In this document: in pieces, positions 44,101 through 58,000 of the stretch
Layout: each line of letters starts with the position of its first letter
Position numbering within the stretch: the stretch's first letter is position 1
Assembly: GCA_905215935.1 (NCBI GenBank)
Contig: CAJMRY010000005.1
Span: forward strand, 60,118 to 124,117
DNA length: 64,000 nucleotides
Reading direction: 5' to 3'
DNA from: an uncultured bacterium
GTDB lineage: Bacteria > Bacillota > Clostridia > TANB77 > CAG-508
Position numbers and translations under genes: made by a program
Notes under the pieces: model-generated
The model's input: the letters and a program-made list of their open reading frames with translations, nothing else
Told to the model about the DNA's origin: nothing
The model's database searches: none

Positions 44101-45790
44101 GTAAGAATCTAATTCATCTTCACCAGAGTATTTAGTTAATTTTTTTCCATGTGATGAAGAACTACCATATTTAAATTTTACAATATTAGTAGATTTATTA
44201 TATGAATTATAATCTAAAATATTAGCTTGCTTACTCACATAATTATTAATTCCATAATTTGAAACTGTTTCTGAAATTAAAAGTTCCATTCCATTTGGTA
44301 AATAATCTGTTATTTCAGAAATATATCCATCAACATTCCCCTCATTATATGCAGTTATTTTATATCTAACTATGTCTCCTGGTAATACAGTAACAGCTTC
44401 TTTATTCATCATATATTTTGCATCACCAGATTCATCTATTGAACTTGTATCTATTTTTTTTAGTCTATCTCCATAAATTATATCTTCATCTTTATCTGAT
44501 CCGTGTATCTTCTTCTTTAGTTATTTCTGAATCATAAACTCTAACATATTTTTTCTTTTCTAAATCATATCTATATATTTTTGCAATTTCTTTTGTAAGA
44601 GCTACATCAAAATATTCTTCTGGTGGATTATATTTAAATGTTACGTTTTTACTATCTCCTCCTGAAGTAAATGTCTTATTTATTTCTAGAATTGGTTGTC
44701 TATAATCTTTATAGTATACATTACCTGTAACACTGTTTAATCTTGTTTTAAAATTAGCTGAACATGAATATCTTATATTCTTGCTATTACCCATATTTTC
44801 TTTTGTTACAAACTTAATATAGAAATCTTTATTAATTAAATCTATTAAGTTTTGTGATGATAATTTTTTTCCATTTGCATCTGTATATTCTTTACTTGTT
44901 GTACTTATGTTAACAGAATCATTAATACCTGTTAACACATTTTTATTTTTTACATTTATTTTAATAGGTCCCATGATATATGTATTAGTTTGATTTTCTA
45001 CAGGAACTATATTTTGCTTATTAGGTGCTGTTATAGATATTTTATAATCAGAATCATTATTTTTTGGCATATCCATACTTGTATCACCTTTAGCATATGC
45101 TTTTGCGCCTTCATATAAAGATGCATATATAGCATATCCTATTCTTTGTCCTGCTTCGTCATATCCCCATCCTTCAGAGCCCCATGTAATATTTCCCATA
45201 GACCCTGGTCCAGTTATACTGCTTTGGTAATAACTTGCATTATTAGCAGGAATAACAAATTGCCAAACAACAAATTGTTGAATAGCAGAAATATATTCAT
45301 CATCTACACTATAAGAATTACAATCACTATATGATGGAGCATATTTCTTAATAATCTCATTTAAATGATCTTTCATTATGTCCTTATCATTTTGTGATTT
45401 ATCAGATGATATTGTATACATATTTCTTATTAACCATTGTACCGCTTTTAAAGACTGATCTTGAGTTAATCCATTATCAGATCTAAAAACAGAACTTAAT
45501 TCTCCTGGTACTGATGTGGCATTAATAATATCTATTTTATTTTGGTATACTCCATATCCATTACCATCATCTACTTTAATTCCTCCCTTTAAACAATAAT
45601 AGTCATTTACAGAACTATTATTCAAAGCATAATCATAAATAGTATGATTTCCATAATAATAAGTATTACCATTAAATCTATGTTTTTTTACATATATATT
45701 ATATGCATATGTTACTGCTTGACTACTGCTTATCAATATAAGTATCATTACAGTTATTGATAATACTAATTTTTTAATTACTTTTTTCAT
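40123..45790 (-). CDS. Thioester-head adhesin, 1888 aa, read through a CGGA +1 site
   Basis: A signal peptide (residues 1-28) precedes a thioester head with Cys66 (DYYCLKGG) and Gln172 (IQQFVVW). Codon 430 is CGG (44501-44503 on the complement); in frame the protein ends after RIR. Dropping one base gives KEEDT-G-SDKDEDIIYGDRL and continues into DUF11-like modules (GDIVRYKITAYNEG, LALRKYISSVNG, LALRKFITKVNN), two SpaA-like modules, then the same two C-terminal DUF11-like modules and tail (MLTVKTGE, GIKKYVIK) as the 2975-residue protein. The start has a GGGAGGA site. Conventional calling would give a 432-residue secreted head without an anchor and a headless 1429-residue stalk; each half lacks what the other supplies, which favours one protein. 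Confidence 0.87.
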
Positions 45791-45833
45791 AAACTATTCC
45801 TCCCGTATTTGCATTTAATATTATCTATAATCC

Positions 45834-45912
45834 ACTTTACTTTTTTACTTATTAATTGTCAATATAACTATTTTTATACTATAAACAGGAGTGCTATTAT
45901 CTGCTTACGGAA
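45834..45912 (-). promoter_or_regulatory. Promoter and TCCGTA box of the 1888-aa gene
   Basis: On the minus strand a perfect TTGACA (45857-45862), a 17-base spacer and TAAAGT (45834-45839). The box TTCCGTAAGCAGAT is at 45899-45912, with TCCGTA ending 43 bases before the -35. An ATTACA..TGTAAT pair lies further upstream (near 45953-45970). Confidence 0.6.
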
Positions 45913-46035
45913 GGTACTTCTGCCCATTTTTCATTTCAAATATTTCATTATAATTACATTTTTGTAATATTTCTTTTTATCTTGAAATATTTTATTTATA
46001 TATATTTTTTTATTATAAATATTAATAACAAAAAA

Positions 46036-46062
46036 AGAAGAGCTTAAATTCTAAGCTCTTCT
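46036..46062 (-). terminator. Terminator of the 5053-aa gene
   Basis: An 11-bp stem AGAAGAGCTTA with its complement, and a U-tract on the minus strand. Confidence 0.8.
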
Positions 46063-46068
46063 AAAAAA

Positions 46069-49000
46069 TTATTTATTTTTATCTACCGCAAATCTCTTTA
46101 TTCCGTAGGTTCCGCCAGCAATTATTGCTAATACCATAATTGTAATTCCTATATATAGTATTTCTTGTCCAGTTGTTACTGTTAACATTACTGGTGCATC
46201 ATCTATGTCATCTTCTCCAGGTACTTTATTGTTTGGTGTAGAGTCGATATCAGGTGTTCCATATTCATTATAATCTTTACTTATTTCTGCTACATTTACT
46301 TTTAATCCCATATTATCTTCTCTATTTATCCATGTCAATAAAATTGTTACTTCTTTACTTTCTCCTGGCTGCATGATCTGTCCTGCTAATTGATCTGTTA
46401 CAACTTTTCCGTCTACTTCTTCCCACTCTGGGTTATCTGCTGCTACAAATTTTAGTCCTTCTGGTATGTAATCTGATATTTCTTCTACACTTCCTGGTAT
46501 TTCACCTTCGTTTGTCACTCTTATTTGATATTCAAATTTTACAACAACTTTGTCTAATTTACTCTTCTTTAGGTCTACTTTAACTACTTCTTCTGGGTCA
46601 TCTTCTGCTTTATGACCTGTCTGTCTTACTGTTTCTTTTCCGTCTTCTATTACTATAGCTTTTGTTACCCATTTTCTTAAAGCTAAATCAAAGTATTGTA
46701 CTTTTATTTTTTCAATATCTTGATCGTCTTCACCTTCGTTCCATTCATTTGGTGTAGAATCTTTATCTGTCACTTCATTTCCATCTTCATCACTGTCATC
46801 AGAAATTTGTGCACTATTTATTATAATTCTATCTGAAGTATTAGGTTCTGTTACCTCAAATGCAACTTTTACTTCTTTATAGTCTGGTTCTTTTATAGAA
46901 CCTTCTTTATATGCGTCTTTATCAAATGGTTTTAGTATATTTTCTCCATCTACTTTTTCATTTTCTTTAGATAGATAATCACTTGTTATATATTTTGCTT
47001 CATTTACATTTTCTGTTTCATTTCCTTTTTCATCTAGCATTATCCATCTGTATTCTTTATTTGTTTCATTATTTGGTAAGAATTTTAATCCTTGTGGTAT
47101 ATCATCTTTTATTTCTTTTGCATATCCTGCTCTTGTTCCTTCATTGTAAACTCTTAATGTATAAGTTACTACATTAGTATTGTTTACAACTACAGGTTCT
47201 TTAGTATGCTCATATACATATTTTCCGTTTTCATCAACTTTAAATACTGGAACTCTATTTGTTATATCTGTATCATTAACTTTAGTAATGAATTTTCTTA
47301 AAGCTAAATCAAAATATGTTAATTTAATTTTTTCAATATCTTGATCATCTTCTCCTTCATTCCATTCATCTGGAGTTGAATCATCGTCATCAACATCTTT
47401 TCCATCTTCATCTTTATCATCTGTTATTTGTGCCTTGTTAATTATAATTTCGTCTGTTGCATCTGGCACAACAACTTTAAATGCAACTTGTACATATCTT
47501 GAATCTGGCTCGTTCATTTGTTCTTTATCAAATGCCTTTAATAAATTATCTTTATTTTCACTTGATAAATATTTTGTTCTTATATATTTTGCATCATCAG
47601 GATTGCTTGTTTCTTGTTTATTTTCGTCTAGCATTACCCATTTGTAAGTTTTATTAGTTTCATTATCAGGTAAGAATACTAATCCTTCTGGTATATCGTC
47701 TTCAACTTCTTCAGCATAACCTGCTACAGTTCCTTCATTATATACACGAATATTGTATGTTACTACATCAGAATCACCAACAAGTACTGGTTCTTTTGTA
47801 TGATTATATACATAGTTTCCATTTTCATCAATTTTGAATACTGGCACTCTATCTGTAATGTCTTTATCGTCTACTTTAGTAATATATTTTCTTAAAGCTA
47901 AATCAAATTTCTCTACAAGTACCTTTTCAAAGTCGTCATCATCTTCTTGTCCTGGAACATATGATTTGTTAATTTCATCATCTTTATATGAAGGTAATTT
48001 ATCATCTGTAGGTAATTTAACCTTATTAAATGAATCTCTATCTGTAACTTCTCTTCCGTCTTTACCAATATATTTTGTAATTTCTGCAATATTAGTTAAT
48101 TTTGCTTTTACAGGTACATTTGTCTTTACTCTACATTTAATTTGTATTTCTTTATAATCTAATTTTCCTGTTTCTTTATCAAAGGCTTTAATCAAGTTTC
48201 CTTTTTCATTTCTAGCTTTCGATAAGTAATTTGTTTTTACTGTTCTTAATGAAGTGTCTTTTTCATCTAATAACCAACCATATTTACCATTAAATTCATC
48301 ATTTACAAATTCTAAGTATTCTGGTAAGTGATCTGTTACTTCTTCTGCATATCCATCTACTTGTCCTTCATTATATACTCTTAATGTATAGATTACTGTA
48401 TTTCCAACATAAACTCTTACAGGTTCTTTTGTATGATTGTAAATTGCAGTTGTTTGTGTTTTATCTTTCAATCCATCTGTCTTAGGATCTGGAAGTCTAT
48501 GATCATATTTTGTTATTCTTTCATCTTGCTTACCTTCATTTGCAATTACTTGTGTAATATTTTTTCTTAAAGCTAAATCGAATTGCTCATTTTGTATATC
48601 AATTTGAATTTTATTTTCTGTATTAGATTTTGAAACAAGTCCATTATTATTTCCTTCTAGCATTTTTACATCTTTTAATACATATTTTGCTTGTTTTCCT
48701 TGTCCACTAATATCTGTTGTAATTTGTAACTTAATTTCTTCTTCTAATGGTAAATATGTATCTGGTGCTTTAGTTTCTTTTAATTTAATAATGTAATTTT
48801 CTGGTTTCTCAATCCTAATATTAGAGATTGTTAAACTTCCATCTTTAACTTCAACTTCAGTTGGAATAACTATATCTTTTGAATTTACATCATCATTAGA
48901 TTTATAAACTTCAGATTCTTTTCCATCTCTTTCAATAGTAACTTTAAATTTAGAACCATCTAATAACTTTTTAGTATAATTATCTAATTTATTAATAATT

Positions 49001-52000
49001 AAATCATATTTACCTTTTATTCTTTCATTATCTACAGCAATTTGTACTGTTTCTGGTTCTTCCACAATTACTTTTGTATCAGAAGCCTGGATTGAATCTT
49101 CACCCTCTATAACTTTCATACTAGATACCTTATAACTTCCATCTTCTTCTACTATTGTTACTTGTACTTTTATCTCTCCATTTTCTAAATATAATTCTGG
49201 AGAATACTCTTTTAATACAAAGTTAAATGTTCCTGGTCTTTCTATTAAAATATTATTAATCTTAATTACACCATCTTCTCCATCTATATTCATAGTTTTT
49301 AAAGATGTAAGGTCTTTTGCTTCTAAAGTTTTAGAATCTTTTAAAGCCACCTCATTACCTTGTTCATCTAATACTTTAATATCAAAGAATATATCATTCA
49401 TTCTTTCATTTGTATCTTTATCTACTTTATATAATTTTAAATTATATTCTTCTGGGTTTTTAATATTAACTTGTAATGTCTGAATATTATCTTCTGTAGA
49501 TATGTTTGTAGTAATATATCCATATTCTGGTCTACTTGAATCTAAAACTTTACCATTAGTTTTATCAACAAGTACTTTACTTACAACTCTTAATGTTTCA
49601 TCTTCAAACATTCTAGTTACAATTATTAATTGTATATTTTCTAAAATATTAACATGTCCCTTTGGTGTTCCAAGCTCACTAATACTATATGCTACAGTTT
49701 CTGTTATGTTCATAGTTTTATTTAACTCATATAAACTACTTCCATCTTTAATTACTTCTTCACCATTTAAAGTAATCTTTGCTCCATTTAATTCAGTCTC
49801 TCCATTTGATGTTACTTTTACTAATCTAAATTTAGTTTCTAATGGATTTATTACTTTTATATTAATTGTTTGTACTCCTCTTGAATCTTGTGTAATATAA
49901 ACATCAACATAATTGTATACTAAGTCTTCTTTAGATACAATTACAGGAACTTTTCCTGATGTATCGAAAATCATTTTATTTTGAATTTCAATTTTTTCAT
50001 CTTCTGTTAATACTACATCAAATGATAAATACTTATCTTTTAATACATTTATATATCCTGGTTTTGTATCATTTTCTTTTACAACAAATGTCTGTTTCTC
50101 ACCAACATTGATAGATTTTGTTGTTTCATAACTTGATGCTCCATTATTAATTACTGTCTCTTCATTTACTGTTAGTGTTGCTCCTTCTAATGGTGTAGAG
50201 TACTTATCAGATTTAGTTTTTAATAGTTTAAATTTATACTCTACTGGGTTAACAACATCTACTTTTAATACTTTAATTCCATCTACATCTTCAAAATATA
50301 CATCAACATAATTCCATATATCTGAAGAAGCCTGTACTGGCACTCTACCAGATATATCATATGCAATTTTTGACACAATTTTTAATTCTTCATTTTCATC
50401 TAATCTAACTGCAACTACAACAAATTTCTTATCTAATATATTAACGTGATTTGATACACTTGATGATTCTTGTATTACATAACTCTTAACTTCACCAATA
50501 TGAATTTTCTCTGTAATTGAATAATTAGATTGTCCTCCACTAATAACTTCTCTATTATTTACAGTTAATACTGCTCCTGGTAATTTTGTTTTTTGTTCAT
50601 CTGATTTAACTTTTGTTAATTCAAACTTATATTCTACTGGGTTTTGTAATTTAACATCTACAATTTGTATACCATCTGAACCTCTTGTTATTTCTGTCTT
50701 TATATATCTATATGTTTCATCTGTTGACGGTAAAAGTACTACATTATTCTTATTTGAAGTATCATAAATTGATTTGTTAATGATATTTACTTCACCTTTT
50801 TCTGACATACGAACAATAATAAGTGCAAATTTATTTTCTAAAACATTAACATGATTTGGTGCAGTTGCTGTTTCAGTTATTACAAATGATGAAACATTTC
50901 CTAAACTTACTACTTTTGAAACTTCATAACTTGAATTTCCATCATGAATTACAGTATTATTATTAAGTGTAACTGTTGCTCCTGTTAAATTATTACCATC
51001 TGTTCTTACTTTTGTTAATTTAAATTTGTAATTCATTGGATTTTCTAGTTTTACATTAATACTATATGAACTTCCTTTTACAACTGGCCCCTCTATAGTT
51101 ACATATTTATATATTTCATTATCTTTAGGAACCATTCCAGTAGAATCATCATAAATTGCATAATCTTTAATTACTAGTTTTTCATTATTTTTTGCTACAT
51201 CTACTTTTATGTATTTACTTGTTCCTAAAACATTATAGTAAGGAGCTTGTACACTTTGTTCTCTAATTATCCAACTCTGAGTTTCTCCATCTTTTATTTT
51301 ATTTTCTGAAATTTGTAAATCAGAACTCTTATTCATTGTATATGTTTTACCATTCATTGTAGCTGTAATTACTGCTTTATCAAGTGGTTTTCCATATGTA
51401 TCAACTTTATTTACTACAACTTGATACTCAAAAGGATTTTCTATATCTAATATAACTTGTCTTTTTCTGTTTCCATTTTCATCTTGTTCATCTGACCATT
51501 TAACAGTTAAATTTACTGCTTTTTTTATTTCTTCTTCATTACCTGTTCCATGTGGATTAACTTTAAACAATCCATATCTAGTATATTCAGGATTATCTGG
51601 GTCATCTGGATTTGTATCTTTTACCACTCCATTTTCGTCAGTCACAACATGTAGTATTAGAAAATATCCACCAAAAATGTTTCTATATCCTGTTTTATTT
51701 TGTGTTTCAGTTACTATATAACTATATGTTGTATTTTGCTTACAATTTATAATTCTAGATGTTGTACCATCTTTTAATACAGTATTTGGTACAATATTTG
51801 CATTTGTTCCTTGTTCTATTACGCTTAATATTGTTCCATCTAATTTACCATTTTGTTTTCTATCTGCTGTTATTAATTGTCCTTTTTCATCTTTTTTATT
51901 TAAAACAAATTCATAACTTGTTGGTTCATTTGGAATAATTATTCGAATTGTTCCATCTGCAGTAATATAATTTTTTATATAATCTTCTGGATAACTTGAT

Positions 52001-55000
52001 GCATATTCACCCATTAATTCTACTTTAATGCGATCTTCTGTAATTTGGCTTGCCTCTGTAACATTTTCCAAATCAATAGTAACTTGAACTGTTACTCCAC
52101 GTAAAATATTATATCCTTCTTGACCACTTACTTCATTAATCTGGAATATATTTGTTCTTATACCTTCTACTAATTCAATATCATTAATATTAATTACACC
52201 ATTTTCATTTGTTACTGGGTCTTGTATTCCTGGAGTATCTGGATCAGCGTCATACGGAATCCATCCCGCTGCTCTACCCGCAATCATTCTAACACTAAAC
52301 TGTACATCTTTAAGTCTATGCTGCATATTGTTTTTGTCTACTTTTACAATTTGGAATCCATATTTTTCTGGTTCTTTTATAATTTCTGAATCCTTCATGT
52401 TAATTGTAACAGTATTACCTTCTACTTGTACTACGCATTTCTCATATAACATTGTTTTTATTTTATCTTGTAATACTCCACCACTTGCAGATTCAAAGTC
52501 AACATTTGTACCATCTCTTCCAACAGGTGCAACATTTCCGTTATTATCTGTTCTTATTGTTAAATGTACTCGTATATTCTTAAAATCATTGTTAAAGCCT
52601 TCTGGTGCATCTAATTCTTGAATATAGTATTCATTTATACTATTTGGAATTGCATCCCATTCTGCAAAATCCCATGTTGCAGGACCATTGTATATTTCTT
52701 TTGTTGTTACTCTTCCTACAGAATCTCTATATACTCTTTCTACTTTAAATGTTCCACCATTTAGTATGCTACATCCAATTATATTTGTTGCATCCTTATT
52801 ATCTGCTCTCTTCCTTAAAGTCATATGATAATAAACAGTATTTGCTATTTTTAATTCAAATTTATTTCCATTTTGTTTAATTAATTCAACAAATTCACCA
52901 TGTATATTTTTATCATATCTAATTAATTCACTATTTCCTGGTAATTGTAATGTTATTATTTCTCCTGTAACTTCTCCATCTTCTCCAACTGCTATTCTTA
53001 CTATTGCTTTTTGTATCTTCTTAACATAGTTATTATTTGGTAATTTTGTTTCTTCAATTTCATAATAAAATACCTTTCCTAAAGCTACCTTTTCTTGCTT
53101 ATCAATCAATTCTCTAGAACTAATTCTTGTTTCAAGACATTCATGTAATAATGTCCATTCATCATCATCTCTTTGTTTCTTTTGAATCTTGAATCCAGCA
53201 CCCGATATTTCTTCATCTTTGTCGCCTAAATCGTGTTTAAATAATTCAAATTCGAAATCTCTAGTTTCTTGAGGATTTTTTATATTTAAAGTAACTGTAT
53301 TTGTGTCTTCATTAATAACTAATGAATCTCTAAGCATTTCATTTGCCTTTCCTATATCTCCACTAGAAATATCACTATGATTTTTTGGCTCAACTTTCAC
53401 TATTGTATTTTCTTTATCTATTTTTCCATTCTTATTAATTGTTATTTCTAATTTAATTAACAAGTCTTTAAACACATTTTCATATAACTCTTGTGCATAA
53501 GTTTCTTCAATTGTATATGTATATGTTTGATTTACTTTTACACCTGTTACCTCTTTAGCAAATCTACCTGTTGCCTCATCATCTGTTTCTCTTTGTAATT
53601 CTTTATCTGTTTGAATATTTCCATCTGGTCCATTAATTGTAAATCTTGCTTTAGATAAATATTCACTTGATATATTGGCATCAACTTTGTTAATTTCTAA
53701 ATTATAATCTGTAGTTTCTTCATTTGGAACTGTAATTGTTATAGTTTGTGTTTCTTTATTAACATCGATAGATACACCTTCTTCTAGCATTGCTCTTTCT
53801 TTAGCACTATTTGATGAACCATTTGTCTGTGCTATAGAAACTGTAGCATTTTTTACTATATAAGATTTTCCATCATCAGCTAATCCAGTTATCACATTTA
53901 CTCTAAACTCATGTGCTTCTATTTTTGAATATCCATCAGGAACAGAAATTTCTCTAATTCTATAAATTTGTCCACTACTATCTGGTTTTGTAATTTCTAC
54001 ATTGTCACATAATACAGCTATACCATCTGCTCCTGTTGTTTTATTTCCAATAGATATTTGTTTAGGATTTAATCCATTAAATACAACTCCTGGTATTGGT
54101 TTTGCAGTATTATTAGAATCTACTTTCTTTATTTGTAATTTGTATTTGCCAGTTATTTTTGTATTTTTTACTCTTATTCTTATAACTTGCATATTTTCAT
54201 CTATAGTAAAGCTTACTTGTTTTGATGTATCTCCTAATCCTACAGAATATGATGAACCATTTTCATATACAGTTAATTTTGTATTATTAGTGTCTAATCT
54301 GTATTCTCCATTTTCTTCTTTTACTTTTACATCTAAATTAACTCTACCATCAAATTTTGCATATCCCTCTGGTGCAATTGTTTCTGTAATTACATATTTA
54401 TCATTTTGATTTTTATCTGTAATTTTTATTCCAGGTACATTATCATCATCGATAGATAAAGTTCCTCTTGATGTAGTTTGTTCTCTATCATTTATTACAA
54501 ATGTTGCTTCTTTATCTTCAATTGTATTTCCGTTTTCATCTGCTTTTGCTAAAGCAATGTAATATTTACCTTCTATCTTTTTATTAGGGAATGTGACTGT
54601 TACAGTTCTTCCATCAGTATCTACTGTGGCTTTTTCTAATATTTTTCTTTGTTCTTCTGTATTTTTAGAACCATTTTTTTGCTTAATTTCCTTTTCACAT
54701 TTTTCAATTACATAAGTACTTCCATCTTGTGAAATACCTTTATAAAGACTAACAATCAAATAGAAATCAGTTATTTTTATATATCCATCTGGAGCTTCTA
54801 TCTCACTTATAACATATGTATCAGATCCTTCTCCACTTGTTATTGGAATATTTGTATCTACTACACCTGTATATCCTAAACCTGTTGTAACAGAATGTCC
54901 TATTTTTCTAGGATTCATTACATTAAATTTAGTTATACCACCAATTTCTTTTCCTTCTTCATTAACCTTTTTAAGTTTTAAATCATAATATGCTTTTGGT

Positions 55001-58000
55001 TCATTTTTTATTGTTAAAGTAATCTTATTGTTGTCTCCATTTGTTATATATGTATATTTTCTACCGACTACACTATTCCATGTAGAATCATTCCATTTTT
55101 CTATTACTCCATGTGCTATTCCATCTTCATCTACATTAACTTTTATTATCACTTCTTTAACTGTTTTATCAAAATTATCTGGAACTACTTCTTCTGTTAT
55201 TCTATAACGGTATGTTGTTCCAAGTTTAACCTTTGTTTTAGAATCTATCTTTCCTTGTCCAGTTATATCAAGTTTTTTAGAACTTATTATATCTTCATTT
55301 TTTATTCCATTCCAAATATTAATATTTGGATTTATTTCTTCTATATTAAATGTAACTTTATCTGTTAATTTCAAGTCATTTAGCAAATTAAGTTTTTCTA
55401 AACTTAGTTCATAATCTGTTATAGGCTCTATTTGTAAAGTTTCAAAATCATCATCATCTTGCTGACCTGGATAATAATCTAAACGTTCTTTATCTAATAC
55501 ATTTTCTATATAATGATTATCTAAATTTAATACATGTTTAATTGTATCTGGCAAAGAATCTCTATCTGTATTATGTATTTGTGTTTGTCCATAATACTCA
55601 CCATATTTATTTCCTCTTTCATCTTCATGTGCTGTAATTTCTGCTCTATTTGTTAAATATTTTATAGCATATCCTGCTTCATCTGTTACTTTACATTTCA
55701 ATTTAACTTCTGCTGTCCATCTGTCTGTTTTTAAACCAACTATTGTTTGAGCTAATGCATTTTCTGAAAGTAAAGTATCTTTTAAGTAATTTGTTTTTAA
55801 AGTAGTAGTTCCATCACTATTTTTAGTTACTTTCCAATTATAATTTACACCATCAACTTCTGATGAATAAAATTCTAATCCTCTTGGTAAATAATCTGTT
55901 ATTTCAGCTACTTTACCTTTAATATCACTTTCGTTATAAACACCTATTGTATATGTTACAATATCACCTGTTTTAACTGTTAGTGCATCTTTTGTATGAT
56001 TATAATATGCTGTTCCAGTTCTATTTAGTCCAATTAATGATAGAAGATCAAGTTTTGGTACTCTACTTACCGCTGGCTCTTTGTCATTTACCTTTGTAAT
56101 AAATTTTCTTAAGGCTAAATCAAATGTATCTGTATTTTTATTTGAAACTCTAACTATAATTTCATTATTTTCTTTTCTTACACTTGCATTTTCATCAGAA
56201 CCTTCTCCTACTTGTGTATGAACTTTTGGTACTTCAACTTCATGTCCATCTTGATTTGTTATTTCATTTACAACCATAGTTGATATATTTGGTTTAGTAT
56301 TTCCATCTTCATCTACAGAAATATTTACTATCATATTTTTTACAATTATATTATATTTATCTGGGGCTTTAACTTCTTGTATAGAATAATTATACATAGT
56401 ATTAACATCTACACCTTTTACTTTTACAGTTACTCCTCCAATTGGTATAGTAATACTTCCATCTTGATTTTTTCTAACTTCATTTCCATTTGAATCTACA
56501 ATACTAGTTATTGGAGAAATTCCTCCTTTATTAGTATTTACTCCACTAATTTCAAATGTTGCTCCTTCTATTTCTTGTTTAGAAACATTATCTATTTTCT
56601 TTAATTTAAATTCAAAATCTGTAATTGGTTCTATTTTAACTGTTTCTTTATCGTCATCATCTTCATATCCAGGATAATATGTATTTGAATCATATGTAAT
56701 ACTTGAATCATAATTTAACATATCACTTGAATGATCTGATTTTACATTATTTGGTTTAGAATCTCTATCTACAACATCTAATACCGTCTCACGTCCTTGT
56801 TCATCAATACTTACTGCTTTCTCTTGTGTAATTTCTGCTCTATTTGTTAAATATTGTACTTCGTATTTTGGATCATTTACGACTTTACATTGTATCTGAA
56901 CACTAGCTTTCCATGTTGTAGTTGATTGATTAGTTAAATATTTATCTAATTGATTTTCATTTAATAATGTATTGCTAAGTTTATTTGTTTTAACAGTAGA
57001 AGTTCCATCACCATTTTTAGTTACAGACCAACCATTATTTCTATTAAAATCATTATTAATATATTCTAATCCACTTGGTAAATAATCTGTTATTTCTGTT
57101 GCATATCCTTTTACAAAACCTTCATTATAAACAGTTATTGTATAAGTTATAATATCATCTTTTTTAACACTCATTGCTTCTTTTGTATGATAATATCCTG
57201 CAGTTCCCTTTTGCTTCCAAGCCATTAATGAAAATACATTTAAGTTTGGTATTCTACTGTTAATTTCATTAGATATACCTTGTCTCTCAATTCCTGTTAT
57301 ATATTTTCTTAAAGCTAAATCAAATTCTTTTTCTTCATTAGCAATTCTTATATTTATGTTATTTCCATCTATAGCAAATCTATAAAACTCTGAAACATCG
57401 TTTCCATTTTCTGCATTATATAAAATTCTTGTTCTTGCAGTATCAAAACTTCCATCTTCGTTTATAGTTATTTGTATATATATTGGAATATCTATTAATA
57501 TGTTAAATCCATTTGGTGCATCTGTTTCTTCTAATTTATATAAATAGGTACTTCCTATTTTACAATTATCTCTACTAATAATTTGCATTTGACTATTTCC
57601 AGTTGTTATTGGTGCAAGATTGTTTAATACTTCATCCATGTTATCTGGGTTAACTTCTGCTAAAGTAAATTTAGCTCCATTTAATGGTGTTGGAGTATTG
57701 TTATCTAATTGTTTTTTACTAACTTTCAATAAATTAACATTAAAATTAGTTCTTTTCTTTACATATACTGTTTCTTTATCATCATCGTCTTCATATCCAG
57801 GATAATATGTATTTGAATCATATGTAATGCTTGAATCATAATTTAACATATCACTTGAATGATCAGATTTTACATTCTTTGGAGTAGAATCTCTATCTAA
57901 TTCTACTCTTGTTGTATTTCCAAATTCGTCAACATGAGCTGTAATCTCTGCTCTATTTGTTAAATACACAGTTTCATTTGTATTACTTAAATTTACTCTG

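Noticed and set aside
5130..44503. The five frame breaks as sequencing or assembly errors
   Set aside because: Errors would not be expected to favour the same base before in-frame GGA only, while GGA in other frames (e.g. AAGGAA) shows no breaks. Raw reads are needed to exclude a context-specific error fully, so this stays the main alternative.
44492..45790. A complete 432-residue secreted thioester protein
   Set aside because: It lacks any anchor and ends three residues after CGG in low-complexity text, while the next frame continues the family architecture. Partial production as an alternative product is still possible.
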